From Anaerolineales bacterium (GTDB taxonomy: Bacteria > Chloroflexota > Anaerolineae > 4572-78 > J111), in the NCBI GenBank assembly GCA_012032575.1, contig JAAUSP010000315.1:1-8608 (forward strand): a stretch of DNA of 8,608 nt, written 5' to 3'. Position 1 is the first letter of the stretch. The number at the start of each line of letters is the position of its first letter. Shown here piece after piece: positions 1 through 8,608 of this stretch. Position numbers and translations under genes: made by a program. The notes below the pieces were generated by a model. It worked only from the letters and a program-made list of their open reading frames with translations. It was not told the origin of the DNA and made no database searches.

Positions 1-2057
<2,057 letters not shown>

Positions 2058-2065
2058 AAAGGAAT

Positions 2066-2096
2066 ATTGTAGCATGAGAATCGCTGCGATGAGAAT
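2066..2096 (-). promoter_or_regulatory. Putative promoter of the U32 gene with upstream direct repeat
   Basis: On the minus strand an extended -10 element TGCTACAAT has its hexamer at 2071-2066. A start seven bases further on would fall near 2059, two bases before the ATG at 2057, predicting a leaderless or nearly leaderless message; no Shine-Dalgarno sequence is seen before that ATG. No good -35 is present. Instead an 8-bp direct repeat ATTCTCAT occurs twice with a 15-bp period (2096-2089 and 2081-2074), covering the -35 area, possibly a regulator site. Confidence 0.4.
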
Positions 2097-2115
2097 TTGG
2101 CCTCACCGGATTAGC

Positions 2116-3186
2116 TCATACAAAAGTTTGTAGAAATTTTTGGAATAAGGGCGAGAAGATGGTGTTTTGGCCGCTCGTATCTTTGAGGATGACCCCTTTT
2201 GCCACCAGGTTACTCAAAGCCTGCCCGCTCTCGATCCGGGTATTGGGATTGACCAGTTGGAGCAGCGCGTCCTGCTCCTGAGTTTCGAGGCTGTTCCATA
2301 TTTTCCGGCACTCGCCGGCCACGGCATCGTAGTTTAGTAGTTGTTGAAGCTGTGAGTCTTCATGATGGGGCAGGGGATGTCTCAGCAGAACCTTGAAAAC
2401 ACTGGTAATCAAGCCGCCGTGTCCCCCACTCTGCTTGACCACCAGGGCATGTTGCTGCGGGGTCAGTTCTATCTCATAGCGCTTCGATAATTCAGCCAGC
2501 ATAAATTGGATATCGTTGGCGTTGTAGGGTTTCAGCCCCAGAATATTGGAGGCTAACAGCTCGTAAAAGGGTTCACCCTGATCGAAAAAACCTTCGCGGA
2601 TGGTTGTTGGCATGCGATGGGCCGCCATAATGTAGCTGAGGTGATATTTGAACTCATCCCGTAGCCAACGCAGATTCTTAAAAAATTGATAATCGAGCTT
2701 ACGGGCGATGGGTTCAAATTCATCAAACAACAAAATAATGTGCGAAATTTTCAAGTGATTGAACAGGTGGCGGAAAACTGTCTCCAGGTGGCGGGTGGCC
2801 AGAATATGGCTCTCCGACAAAGCTACTTTTTCATGCAAGCCTCGGATAAAATCAATGGTTTCTTGCGACTGCTGGTTATCTTCGGCCCATTTCTGCAAAT
2901 TATACAAGATAAGTTCATACAAATAAAAGGCTGACAGCTCATCCACCAGGGCATTGGTATCGGCCCAGATGAAGGCGTAGTTTTCAGGCTGACCGGGCAG
3001 ATACTTTTGCTGGGTTTCTCTATTTTGGAGACAACGGAAAAGATTAGACTTGCCGGTACCGCTCATGCCGACAATGAAACACGACTCGCCTTTGGCAATT
3101 CGATCCATTATCAGCGGAATGATCTCCTGGCGGTAATCGGACGGAAATCTGCGGGCGATACGCTCCTGAAACGAGGGGATACTCAT
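2116..3186 (-). CDS. AAA/STAND-like P-loop ATPase with C-terminal winged helix (paralogue without OmpR-type domain)
   Basis: A 356-residue predicted cytosolic ATPase. Walker A is GMSGTGKSN at residues 40-48 and Walker B is IILLFDEFE at 150-158. A conserved SGGHGGLI stretch near residue 274 matches the GGH motif that follows the lid region in ORC/CDC6- and STAND-type ATPases. The last 70 residues (KIWNSLETQEQDALLQL...GVILKD...FSPLFQKFLQTFV) look like the small winged helix usual at the end of such ATPases. It aligns along its whole length with the upstream gene (3199-4554), for example NILGLKPYNANDIQFMLAEL against NILGLTPYDLPGTGLMLERL, but lacks that protein's extra 100-residue DNA-binding extension. 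It starts 12 bases after the upstream stop, so the two should be one operon. The substrate or partner is unknown. A role as an NTP-dependent switch working with its paralogue is inference. Confidence 0.85.
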   Translation of the reverse strand: MSIPSFQERIARRFPSDYRQEIIPLIMDRIAKGESCFIVGMSGTGKSNLFRCLQNRETQQKYLPGQPENYAFIWADTNALVDELSAFYLYELILYNLQKWAEDNQQSQETIDFIRGLHEKVALSESHILATRHLETVFRHLFNHLKISHIILLFDEFEPIARKLDYQFFKNLRWLRDEFKYHLSYIMAAHRMPTTIREGFFDQGEPFYELLASNILGLKPYNANDIQFMLAELSKRYEIELTPQQHALVVKQSGGHGGLITSVFKVLLRHPLPHHEDSQLQQLLNYDAVAGECRKIWNSLETQEQDALLQLVNPNTRIESGQALSNLVAKGVILKDTSGQNTIFSPLFQKFLQTFV

Positions 3187-3192
3187 AGGAAC

Positions 3193-3200
3193 TCTCCTTT
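3193..3200 (-). promoter_or_regulatory. Strong ribosome binding site of the second ATPase gene, overlapping the upstream stop
   Basis: On the minus strand AAAGGAGA lies six bases before the ATG at 3186 and overlaps the TAA stop (3201-3199) of the upstream ATPase gene. This fixes the start at 3186 and indicates translational coupling, so the two paralogues would be made together. Confidence 0.75.
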
Positions 3201-4554
3201 AGGCATCAATATCTAACCTAAACCCAACCCCACGCACCGTTTTAATGTAGCGCGGGTTTTGGGGATCAGGTTCAATTTTTTCTCGCAGGCTCTTAACCAC
3301 CGCATCCAGGCGAAAATCGGGGATTTTGCCCAGTTGACGGTGATCCTCTTCAGGGTACATCTGCCGCAGCAAATCGAGCCGGCGGCAGTTCTGGCCGTGA
3401 TGTTGATATAGAAAGTCAAGCAATTGCGCCGGCAGCCCCGGCAAATGGATCTTCCGCCCTTCGATCCAGCAGCTTTGCTGTTGGGCGTCAAACTTAAAAG
3501 CGGGCTGGCCCGACGCGGCGGTTTGGCGCACAAATGCGGCCAGTATTGGTGAAAACAGGCGCGGCCCAGATTCAGCCTCGATCAGGCCCTTGCGGGTCAA
3601 TTTAGCTATGACCCCGCCGGAGGCCGAGTCTGGCTCCCCCTGCCCCGGTTTCGACAAATCCGGCCAGCCAGGTTCGCTCGACAGGGGTGAGGCTGGACCA
3701 GATTTTGCCGCACTCCTCTTTGACTTCGGCGTCGGTGAGCAGGCTGGACCACTCGGGCGGATGGCTTTCTTTGATGGTCGGCAGGATTTTACCAAAAACC
3801 ACTTTGATCAGCCCGCCGTGCCCACCCGTTAAATCAAAAACCTGGGTGGTATACTGAACGGGCCATTCTATTCGCTGGCGCCGGCTTAGCCGTTCCAGCA
3901 TCAACCCGGTTCCCGGCAGGTCATACGGGGTTAAGCCCAGGATATTGGTTTGAAAAAGCTCGACAAAGGCCTCGACCTCTGGCGTTAGCGGCAGCATATC
4001 TTCCAAATCGTGGCGCAAAAAAAGGAGATAGGCCAGGCTGTACTTGTTTTATCGCGCAGGGCGCGCAAGTTGGCCCAGGTGCGCTGGCTCAACTGGGGGT
4101 AAATCAGCTCAAATTCGTCCAGTAAAAAAATGACCCGCCGCCCGTGAACCTGGCACAGCCAGTGCAGCGCCTGTTCCAGACAGCGCTGGGCATTGAGCAC
4201 ATCATCAGTCTGCCGCGCAGCTTTTTCGTGCCACCCCTCCAGGCGAGCCGCCGCTTCCGCCGACAGCGAGGCGCTCTGGCTGTGCAGGGAGAGGCGATAC
4301 AGCAGCAGCTCCAGAAAATTCCAATCGGTAATGGCCGCCAGGTCGTTGCTGTCTACCAGAACCAGCAAAATCTCGTCTTTTTCCGGCCCTAAATGCGCCA
4401 CCTGAATATCCGCCTGCTGCAAAGCACGCACCAGGTTCGATTTGCCGACACTGGCGACGCCCACTACCGCCGCCGACTCACCGGCCTGCATCAGCCGCAT
4501 CAGGGTGGCGACAAGGTGGTAGCGAAAACTCAACGGCAGCGGAGTTCGATCCAT
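3199..4554 (-). CDS. P-loop ATPase fused to a C-terminal OmpR/PhoB-type winged-helix DNA-binding domain; two apparent frameshifts
   Basis: Three overlapping reading frames join into one protein of about 451 residues. Walker A is GVASVGKSN at residues 32-40 and Walker B is VIFLLDEFE at 141-149. Then come NILGLTPYDL, TGGHGGLI, and a short winged helix ending FSPILAAFV, all as in the paralogue downstream. A further ~100 residues have the pattern of Trans_Reg_C domains: LPGLPAQLLDFLYQH, then RLDAVVKSLREKIEPDP and RYIKTVRGVGFRL. These domains normally follow a receiver domain; here an ATPase takes that place, so ATP state rather than phosphorylation may set DNA binding (inference). Frame breaks are mended by one extra T in the run 4047-4050 and one less C in the run 3636-3640. 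Start 4554 (MDRTPLPLSF) is chosen because AAGGA (4563-4559) lies four bases upstream and a TATAAT box at 4587-4582 lies inside the longer alternative at 4599. Confidence 0.82.
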
Positions 4555-4581
4555 AAAGTCCTTCATCCAGAGGTTGGCCTC

Positions 4582-4587
4582 ATTATA
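4582..4587 (-). promoter_or_regulatory. Putative extended -10 promoter of the ATPase operon
   Basis: The minus strand reads TGGTATAAT, a perfect -10 hexamer with the TGN extension. Transcription would start near 4575, about 20 bases before the ATG at 4554. There is no recognisable -35 hexamer 16-18 bp upstream; the 11-bp-phased repeats at 4615-4644 lie farther upstream (about -40 to -69), a usual position for an activator. Confidence 0.6.
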
Positions 4588-4614
4588 CCATAGAAACAAT
4601 GCAGGTGGGATGGT

Positions 4615-4644
4615 ATTCTAACTTTTCTCTAAAAAATCTCTAAA
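4615..4644. promoter_or_regulatory. Pho-box-like operator: three TCTAA repeats with exact 11-bp period
   Basis: TCTAA occurs at 4617-4621, 4628-4632 and 4639-4643, each exactly 11 bp apart. The last two copies are identical over eight bases (TCTCTAAA at 4626-4633 and 4637-4644). OmpR/PhoB winged helices are known to bind head-to-tail direct repeats with about 11-bp period and AT-rich spacing. The site lies in the 161-bp region between the divergent ATPase-regulator and SPFH genes, and the regulator carries exactly that kind of DNA-binding domain. Autoregulation plus control of the SPFH gene is inferred. Confidence 0.6.
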
Positions 4645-4659
4645 TTGGTTTTGAAAAGA

Positions 4660-4710
4660 TATGATAGGATATAGTTGCTCGGTTAAGTTAAATTAAATAA
4701 TGAAAGGGGA
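4660..4710 (+). promoter_or_regulatory. Putative promoter and ribosome binding site of the SPFH gene
   Basis: A candidate -10 TATGAT lies at 4660-4665 (TATAGT at 4670-4675 is an alternative). The matching -35 position, 4637-4642, falls inside the third operator repeat and is not TTGACA-like, as in activator-dependent PhoB-type promoters. The ribosome binding site AAAGGGGA at 4703-4710 sits five bases before the ATG at 4716 and fixes the start. The -10 assignment is tentative. Confidence 0.4.
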
Positions 4711-4715
4711 AAACA

Positions 4716-5492
4716 ATGGGACGCTCATTAACTGTCAGAGTTATGGAGATGTTGGGGTTTCGGCATGTGCCCGACAAGATGGTGCAGGTCATTGAACGCA
4801 ATGGCCGTTTTCATCGGACCTCAAGCCGCACCTTTGTCAGACATTGGCCTTTTATTGAAAATTTCGGCCCCCAGGTGAGAACCGGTCTCTACACAGTTGA
4901 ACAAACTTGTGACAATGTTCTTTGCCGCGATGGTGTTTTGCATAACATCACTATCAGTACCAAAGTTTTCTTCGACATTGATAAGGTGCATCCAGCCGTT
5001 ATGGCGATCGTGGTCCAATATCCCGATACAATTGTCAAAAGCAGGGTTCAATCAATTGTGGATATGGTGTTAAGAGAAGAAGTTATTCAACAAGACTCAA
5101 CTAATCTCTTGCTGCCAGGGATTATCAGTCAGATCAGTAATAGCATCAAAAAGCGATTAGCCAAAGACCTGGAGACTTTTGGGGCTTCGCTGCCTTCAGA
5201 TTTTATTGAAGATACTCTTTATATCAAGGAGATTTTGCCTCCAAAACGAATGCAGGAAAACCGCACCGAGGCAACCAACATCAATGAGACGGTGCAGAAC
5301 CTGACCCGGCTCACCTTTGAGGAGATTAAGCAGGCCATTGTGGCCCATCTGTACCGGGATATGGGCCAGCACTCCATCCAGGTGCGGGCTATGAACCTGC
5401 CCGACGCGGCCAATCCGTTTAAGGTAGAGCGCGAAGCCGATCCCCCTCTCCGGGTTCTGCGCCAGCCGACGGGCCGAATTTATGATAATTGA
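4716..5492 (+). CDS. Soluble SPFH/band-7 domain protein
   Basis: A 258-residue protein recognised as SPFH/band-7 like: RTFVRHWPFIENFGPQVRTGLYTVEQTCDNVLCRDGVLHNITISTKVFFDID is the usual first half (strand-rich, with conserved VRT and DGV-hNIT elements), followed by a helical region with IKKRLAKDLETFG and LYIKEILPPKRMQE. Unlike most family members it has no N-terminal membrane segment or signal peptide, so it is predicted cytosolic or peripheral to the membrane. The C-terminal 60 residues (LTRLTFEEIKQAIVAHLYRDMG...) are not a recognised domain. SPFH proteins form oligomeric scaffolds, often with ATPases or proteases. It is transcribed away from the ATPase operon across a shared operator, which suggests a common function. 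Start is set by a good ribosome binding site. The base composition is visibly more AT-rich than the methylase or U32 genes. Confidence 0.75.
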   Translation: MGRSLTVRVMEMLGFRHVPDKMVQVIERNGRFHRTSSRTFVRHWPFIENFGPQVRTGLYTVEQTCDNVLCRDGVLHNITISTKVFFDIDKVHPAVMAIVVQYPDTIVKSRVQSIVDMVLREEVIQQDSTNLLLPGIISQISNSIKKRLAKDLETFGASLPSDFIEDTLYIKEILPPKRMQENRTEATNINETVQNLTRLTFEEIKQAIVAHLYRDMGQHSIQVRAMNLPDAANPFKVEREADPPLRVLRQPTGRIYDN

Positions 5493-5529
5493 GGCTGTCT
5501 CCTAATTGTTTCAAGCTTTCAATCAAACA

Positions 5530-5643
5530 TATAGACGTTCAGATAATGTTTTGGGTAAGGGCACGGCCTTGCGCCTGCCCCACCAGGGGCGACCGCAAGG
5601 GTACGCCCCTGCCAATTTCAAAATGTTTTTCTGAATATCTATA
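5530..5643. mobile_element. 114-bp MITE-like element
   Basis: The ends form imperfect terminal inverted repeats: TATAGACGTTCAGA at 5530-5543 and its partner TCTGAATATCTATA at 5630-5643 (12 of 14 match). Each end begins with TA, fitting a TA target duplication as in IS630/Tc1-mariner derived MITEs. It has no coding capacity and holds a GC-rich core with a hairpin. It lies between the SPFH stop and the methylase promoter. The family assignment is inference. Confidence 0.6.
5584..5611. repeat. Hairpin core of the MITE-like element
   Basis: CAGGGGCG (5584-5591) and CGCCCCTG (5604-5611) form a perfect 8-bp stem with a 12-base loop containing ACCGCAAGGG. This GGGCGACCGCAAGGG...CGCCCC type of sequence is, from memory, a widespread dispersed repeat in Chloroflexota and some cyanobacteria. 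No run of T follows, so a terminator role is not supported. Confidence 0.65.
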
Positions 5644-5644
5644 G

Positions 5645-6798
<1,154 letters not shown>

Positions 6799-6820
6799 CT
6801 TTTACCCAGTTAAATATTTT

Positions 6821-6896
6821 TAACCACAGATTGCACAGATTTCACATAATTTATTCCATTTTTCTGTGTAATCCGTGCGCTTCGCGTCTGTGGTTA
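6821..6896. repeat. 76-bp palindromic repeat (ACCACAGA...TCTGTGGT type), possible methylase terminator
   Basis: TAACCACAGA at 6821-6830 pairs perfectly with TCTGTGGTTA at 6887-6896. The pairing continues inside: GCACAGATTTCACA (from 6833) against GCACGGATTACACA on the other strand, with a six-base TTCGCG insertion in the right arm at 6881-6886. On the plus strand the right arm is followed by AGTTTTTAG, so it may also end transcription of the methylase gene; there is no T run on the minus side. The sequence resembles a dispersed repeat seen in several phyla (recalled, not searched). Confidence 0.7.
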
Positions 6897-6938
6897 GTTT
6901 TTAGACACAACGCTCCAACTGCGTAAGTCTAATAAAGT

Positions 6939-7742
6939 TTACCGAATCCTCAAGAACCCCACGGCCTCCGCCGCTCTGACCATCTCCCGCGTCACATCAT
7001 AATCCGCATCGCTAACCGGGGCGAAGCGCTCGATAAAGCCGCGCGCCAGCCAGCTTCGGGCAATCGGATCGGTTTCCATTTCCAGCAAAACAGCCTGTAA
7101 ATTAGCTTTCAACCTATCCGGCGTGTGCCGGGCGGCGACCACCGGCAGCCCCGGCGACGGGCCAAGCGAGTCAATAATGCGTAACCGGGCGGCCAGTTCG
7201 GGCTGGTCGCGCAGGGCGATGGCTAAGACCTGGCTGTCAATCGCCGCTGCATCCGCTTCACCGGCAGCGACCTGCCGGATGCAGTTCTGGTGCGACCCGG
7301 CTCCGCTCACCCGCCCGAAAAAGCCACGTGTTTCGCCCATCTGCACCAGCCGGTAGCGGGTCACATTGTAGCCGGAATGAGAACCAGGCTCATTGTAAGC
7401 CCAGGCACAGCCACGCAAATCGGCAAAGGTTTGGAACGGACTGTCCCGGCCCACAATCACATCAGAGAAATAGATAGGCCGCTGCTGAAAGCGCTCGCCT
7501 TGCAGTACCGGCGCGGCCAGCAGTTCCACCGGCGCTGGGTTTCGGTCGGCCAACTGTATGTATGGCAGACCGCAGATAAAGCCGGCCTCAAACCGGCCCG
7601 CCGCAAGTTGGTCAAATGAGTCGCCCACCATCAATTCGGTCGGGCAGCCGAGTTTTTCACCCACGTAAAGGGCAATAAATTGATAGACGGGAAGCATTGA
7701 AGGGGCAAGGAAGGTGGCAAACCGAAGAGGCAAAGGAGTCAT
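6939..7742 (-). CDS. PhnD-like periplasmic-binding-fold protein without signal peptide
   Basis: A 267-residue protein of the phosphate/phosphite/phosphonate binding-protein (PhnD-like) type. Typical features are MLPVYQFIALYVGEKLG near the start, GDSFDQLAAGRFEAGFICGLPYIQLAD (residues about 41-67), YFSDVIVGRDSPFQTFADLRGCAWAYNEPGSHSGYNV (about 91-126) and GSHQNCIRQVAAGEADAAAIDSQVLA (about 149-174). These correspond to hinge and ligand-pocket segments of family members. Secreted PhnD proteins begin with a signal peptide or lipobox; this one begins directly with the first domain, so it is predicted cytosolic and is unlikely to feed an ABC transporter. No permease or ATPase subunit is nearby. It starts 15 bases after the higA stop, without a clear ribosome binding site, so it is probably the third gene of the higBA operon. 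A ligand-sensing or enzymatic role is possible but unproven. Confidence 0.75.
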   Translation of the reverse strand: MTPLPLRFATFLAPSMLPVYQFIALYVGEKLGCPTELMVGDSFDQLAAGRFEAGFICGLPYIQLADRNPAPVELLAAPVLQGERFQQRPIYFSDVIVGRDSPFQTFADLRGCAWAYNEPGSHSGYNVTRYRLVQMGETRGFFGRVSGAGSHQNCIRQVAAGEADAAAIDSQVLAIALRDQPELAARLRIIDSLGPSPGLPVVAARHTPDRLKANLQAVLLEMETDPIARSWLARGFIERFAPVSDADYDVTREMVRAAEAVGFLRIR

Positions 7743-7757
7743 TTTGTTGAGCGTGGT

Positions 7758-8084
7758 TTACCCTTGCACAGTAGAATTGCTTGCCACAGGATATGGCTCT
7801 ATCGTTTCCAATTCTTGAGCTTCTGCCTGTTGCGTCTGATACAAATCCCATCGTAGCTGCAAATTCATCCAAAAACCGGCTGACATCCCAAAATATTTGC
7901 CTAACCGCAAGGCGGTACTCGGCGTCATCCCCCGCCGACCATTGATAATCTCATTTACCCGCTGATAAGGGACATGGATGGCGGTAGCCAACTCCCGTTG
8001 GGTCAAGCCCATTGGCGTTAAAAATTCTTCCAGTAACATTTCCCCTGGATGGGTTGGTTGCCGATGCGTTGGAACCCGTATCAT
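7758..8084 (-). CDS. higA: HigA family antitoxin (XRE-type helix-turn-helix)
   Basis: A 108-residue protein with the HigA/VapI pattern: HPGEMLLEEFLTPMGLTQRELATAIHVPYQRVNEIINGRRGMTPSTALRLGKYFGMSAGFWMNLQLRWDL, with the helix-turn-helix at about residues 27-50. It is predicted to bind and neutralise the adjacent HigB ribosome-dependent RNase and to repress the operon by binding the promoter. The gene follows higB by 25 bases in the toxin-first order typical of higBA. A GAAGAGG ribosome binding site lies at 8100-8094, nine bases before the ATG. The C-terminal 20 residues (ELETIEPYPVASNSTVQG) are low in recognisable features, as is usual for the antitoxin tail. Confidence 0.92.
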   Translation of the reverse strand: MIRVPTHRQPTHPGEMLLEEFLTPMGLTQRELATAIHVPYQRVNEIINGRRGMTPSTALRLGKYFGMSAGFWMNLQLRWDLYQTQQAEAQELETIEPYPVASNSTVQG

Positions 8085-8109
8085 AAAAATTTACCTCTTC
8101 TTATGTGGC

Positions 8110-8403
8110 TCAATGATAATCTACAATTTCAACTTCATCCGGTTCGGTCTCAGCCCAGGTGAAACAAATCCGATATTGGTTATTAATCCGAATACTATAG
8201 TATCCTTTTCTATCTCCTGAAAGAGCCTCCAGGCGATTACCGGGTGGAATACGAAGTTCAGCCAGGGCATTCACCGAGTCGAGTTGATCAAGTTTTCGAG
8301 CTGCGATTTTCCAGAGGTTTTGGGGGCAAGTTTGGCGAGCGGCTGAGGAATTTTTGCCATAGAAAATATCTTCTGTTCCCATATTCTTGAAGGTCCTTAT
8401 CAT
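8110..8403 (-). CDS. higB: HigB family toxin (RelE/ParE-like mRNA interferase)
   Basis: A 97-residue toxin. It begins MIRTFKNMGTEDIFYGKNSSAARQTCPQNLWKIAARKLDQLDSV and ends RLEALSGDRKGYYSIRINNQYRICFTW...EIVDYH, which is the full HigB family pattern including the usual DYH C-terminus. HigB cleaves mRNA on the ribosome. The ATG at 8403 is chosen over the upstream in-frame start at 8595 because family members begin with MI.SF..KGTEDIF and because the promoter overlaps the upstream extension. There is no Shine-Dalgarno sequence before it, in line with a leaderless message. higA follows 25 bases downstream. Confidence 0.93.
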   Translation of the reverse strand: MIRTFKNMGTEDIFYGKNSSAARQTCPQNLWKIAARKLDQLDSVNALAELRIPPGNRLEALSGDRKGYYSIRINNQYRICFTWAETEPDEVEIVDYH

Positions 8404-8409
8404 AAAGAT

Positions 8410-8438
8410 ATGATAGCACGGAACTCGTGCTACAGCAA
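8410..8438 (-). promoter_or_regulatory. higBA promoter with palindromic operator
   Basis: On the minus strand -35 TTGCTG (8438-8433) and -10 TATCAT (8415-8410) are separated by exactly 17 bp. A perfect inverted repeat TAGCACG-GAACT-CGTGCTA (8414-8432) fills the spacer and overlaps the first bases of the -10, the place where a HigA dimer would block polymerase. Transcription would begin about seven bases after the -10, at or next to the A of the higB ATG (8403), predicting a leaderless transcript. Confidence 0.65.
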
Positions 8439-8469
8439 GGTCGTACAAGGGTAAAAAAAGGGACAGAGC

Positions 8470-8511
8470 AGCAAGTAACAGATAGTAGTTTTTGCTACCT
8501 GCTACCCTGCT
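8470..8511. repeat. Imperfect hairpin with GCTACC tandem repeats between the higBA promoter and the upstream gene
   Basis: The right arm is part of GCTACCTGCTACCCTGCTACC (three copies of a seven-base unit, 8494-8514). It pairs imperfectly with AGCAAGTAACAGATAGTAG (8470-8488) across a short T-rich loop. It lies just downstream of the stop of the partial gene at the right edge, so it may fold in that transcript. Such GTAGCAGG repeats look like dispersed intergenic elements. Confidence 0.5.
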
Positions 8512-8518
8512 ACCTTGT

Positions 8519-8608
8519 TCAATGCCACGACCACAGTCCAATCGCCCCTTCATCAACCAGCAGCGCTTGACTGCCGTCCTCCGCCCAGGTGTCAATCAGC
8601 CAGACCCG
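8519..8608 (-). CDS. C-terminal end of an unidentified protein (partial)
   Basis: The minus strand is open from the right edge to a TGA at 8521-8519 and encodes RVWLIDTWAEDGSQALLVDEGAIGLWSWH (29 residues). The codons favour G or C in the third position, as in neighbouring genes, which supports real coding. It is tryptophan-rich and ends abruptly at the repeat region. Nothing in this short tail allows a family assignment. The higB promoter lies 80 bp downstream on the same strand. Confidence 0.5.
   Translation of the reverse strand, partial: RVWLIDTWAEDGSQALLVDEGAIGLWSWH

Noticed and set aside
6901..6932. TTAGAC...GTCTAA inverted repeat as terminator of the PhnD-like gene
   Set aside because: The stem is short and interrupted and no T run follows it on the minus strand.
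8494..8514. GCTACC repeats as a CRISPR array
   Set aside because: The units are seven bases long and directly adjacent, with no spacers and no cas genes in the window.
8404..8595. N-terminal extension of the HigB frame with a hydrophobic stretch (YYLLLAALSLFLPLYDLAVA)
   Set aside because: It covers the promoter, operator and a repeat region; HigB family proteins begin at the ATG at 8403. The apparent membrane segment is chance translation of T-rich DNA.

Overview
The window reads as part of a bacterial chromosome with mid-range GC and tightly packed genes. The protein types (a long U32-type protein with a DUF3656-like middle, paired ATPases ending in winged helices, a solitary CcrM-like methylase) together with many short palindromic and MITE-like repeats suggest an environmental Chloroflexota, probably Anaerolineae-like. 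That placement is inference from recalled family distributions, not a search result.

Layout. Positions 1-2057 (minus) hold most of a U32 family protein related to RlhA-type RNA hydroxylation factors. It runs off the left edge and carries a short palindrome inside its coding region. Positions 2116-4554 (minus) hold two paralogous P-loop ATPases in an operon. The upstream one (3199-4554) carries an extra C-terminal OmpR/PhoB-type winged helix, and the downstream one (2116-3186) does not. Diverging from them is a soluble SPFH/band-7 protein (4716-5492). The shared intergenic region holds three TCTAA repeats spaced exactly 11 bp apart (4615-4644), the geometry of a Pho-box-like operator. The ATPase regulator, its paralogue, the SPFH protein and this operator look like one self-regulated unit, which is the best candidate here for an undescribed system.

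Positions 5530-5643 hold a 114-bp MITE-like element with TATAGA...TTCAGA ends. Positions 5705-6798 (plus) encode a CcrM/HinfI-type beta-class adenine-N6 methyltransferase (predicted target GANTC) with no restriction partner in view. A second palindromic repeat (6821-6896) separates it from a minus-strand operon: higB toxin (8110-8403), higA antitoxin (7758-8084) and a signal-less PhnD-like periplasmic-binding-fold protein (6939-7742). The higB promoter contains a perfect inverted repeat between -35 and -10 and predicts a leaderless message. The right edge holds the last 29 residues of an unidentified protein (8519-8608, minus).

Quality warning. Six single-base frameshifts interrupt three otherwise well-conserved genes: the U32 gene three times, the regulator ATPase twice, the methylase once. 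All six sit at short runs of one base and each is repaired by adding or removing one copy of that base. Sequencing or assembly indel errors are the simplest explanation, so these genes are annotated here as single full genes rather than as fragments.
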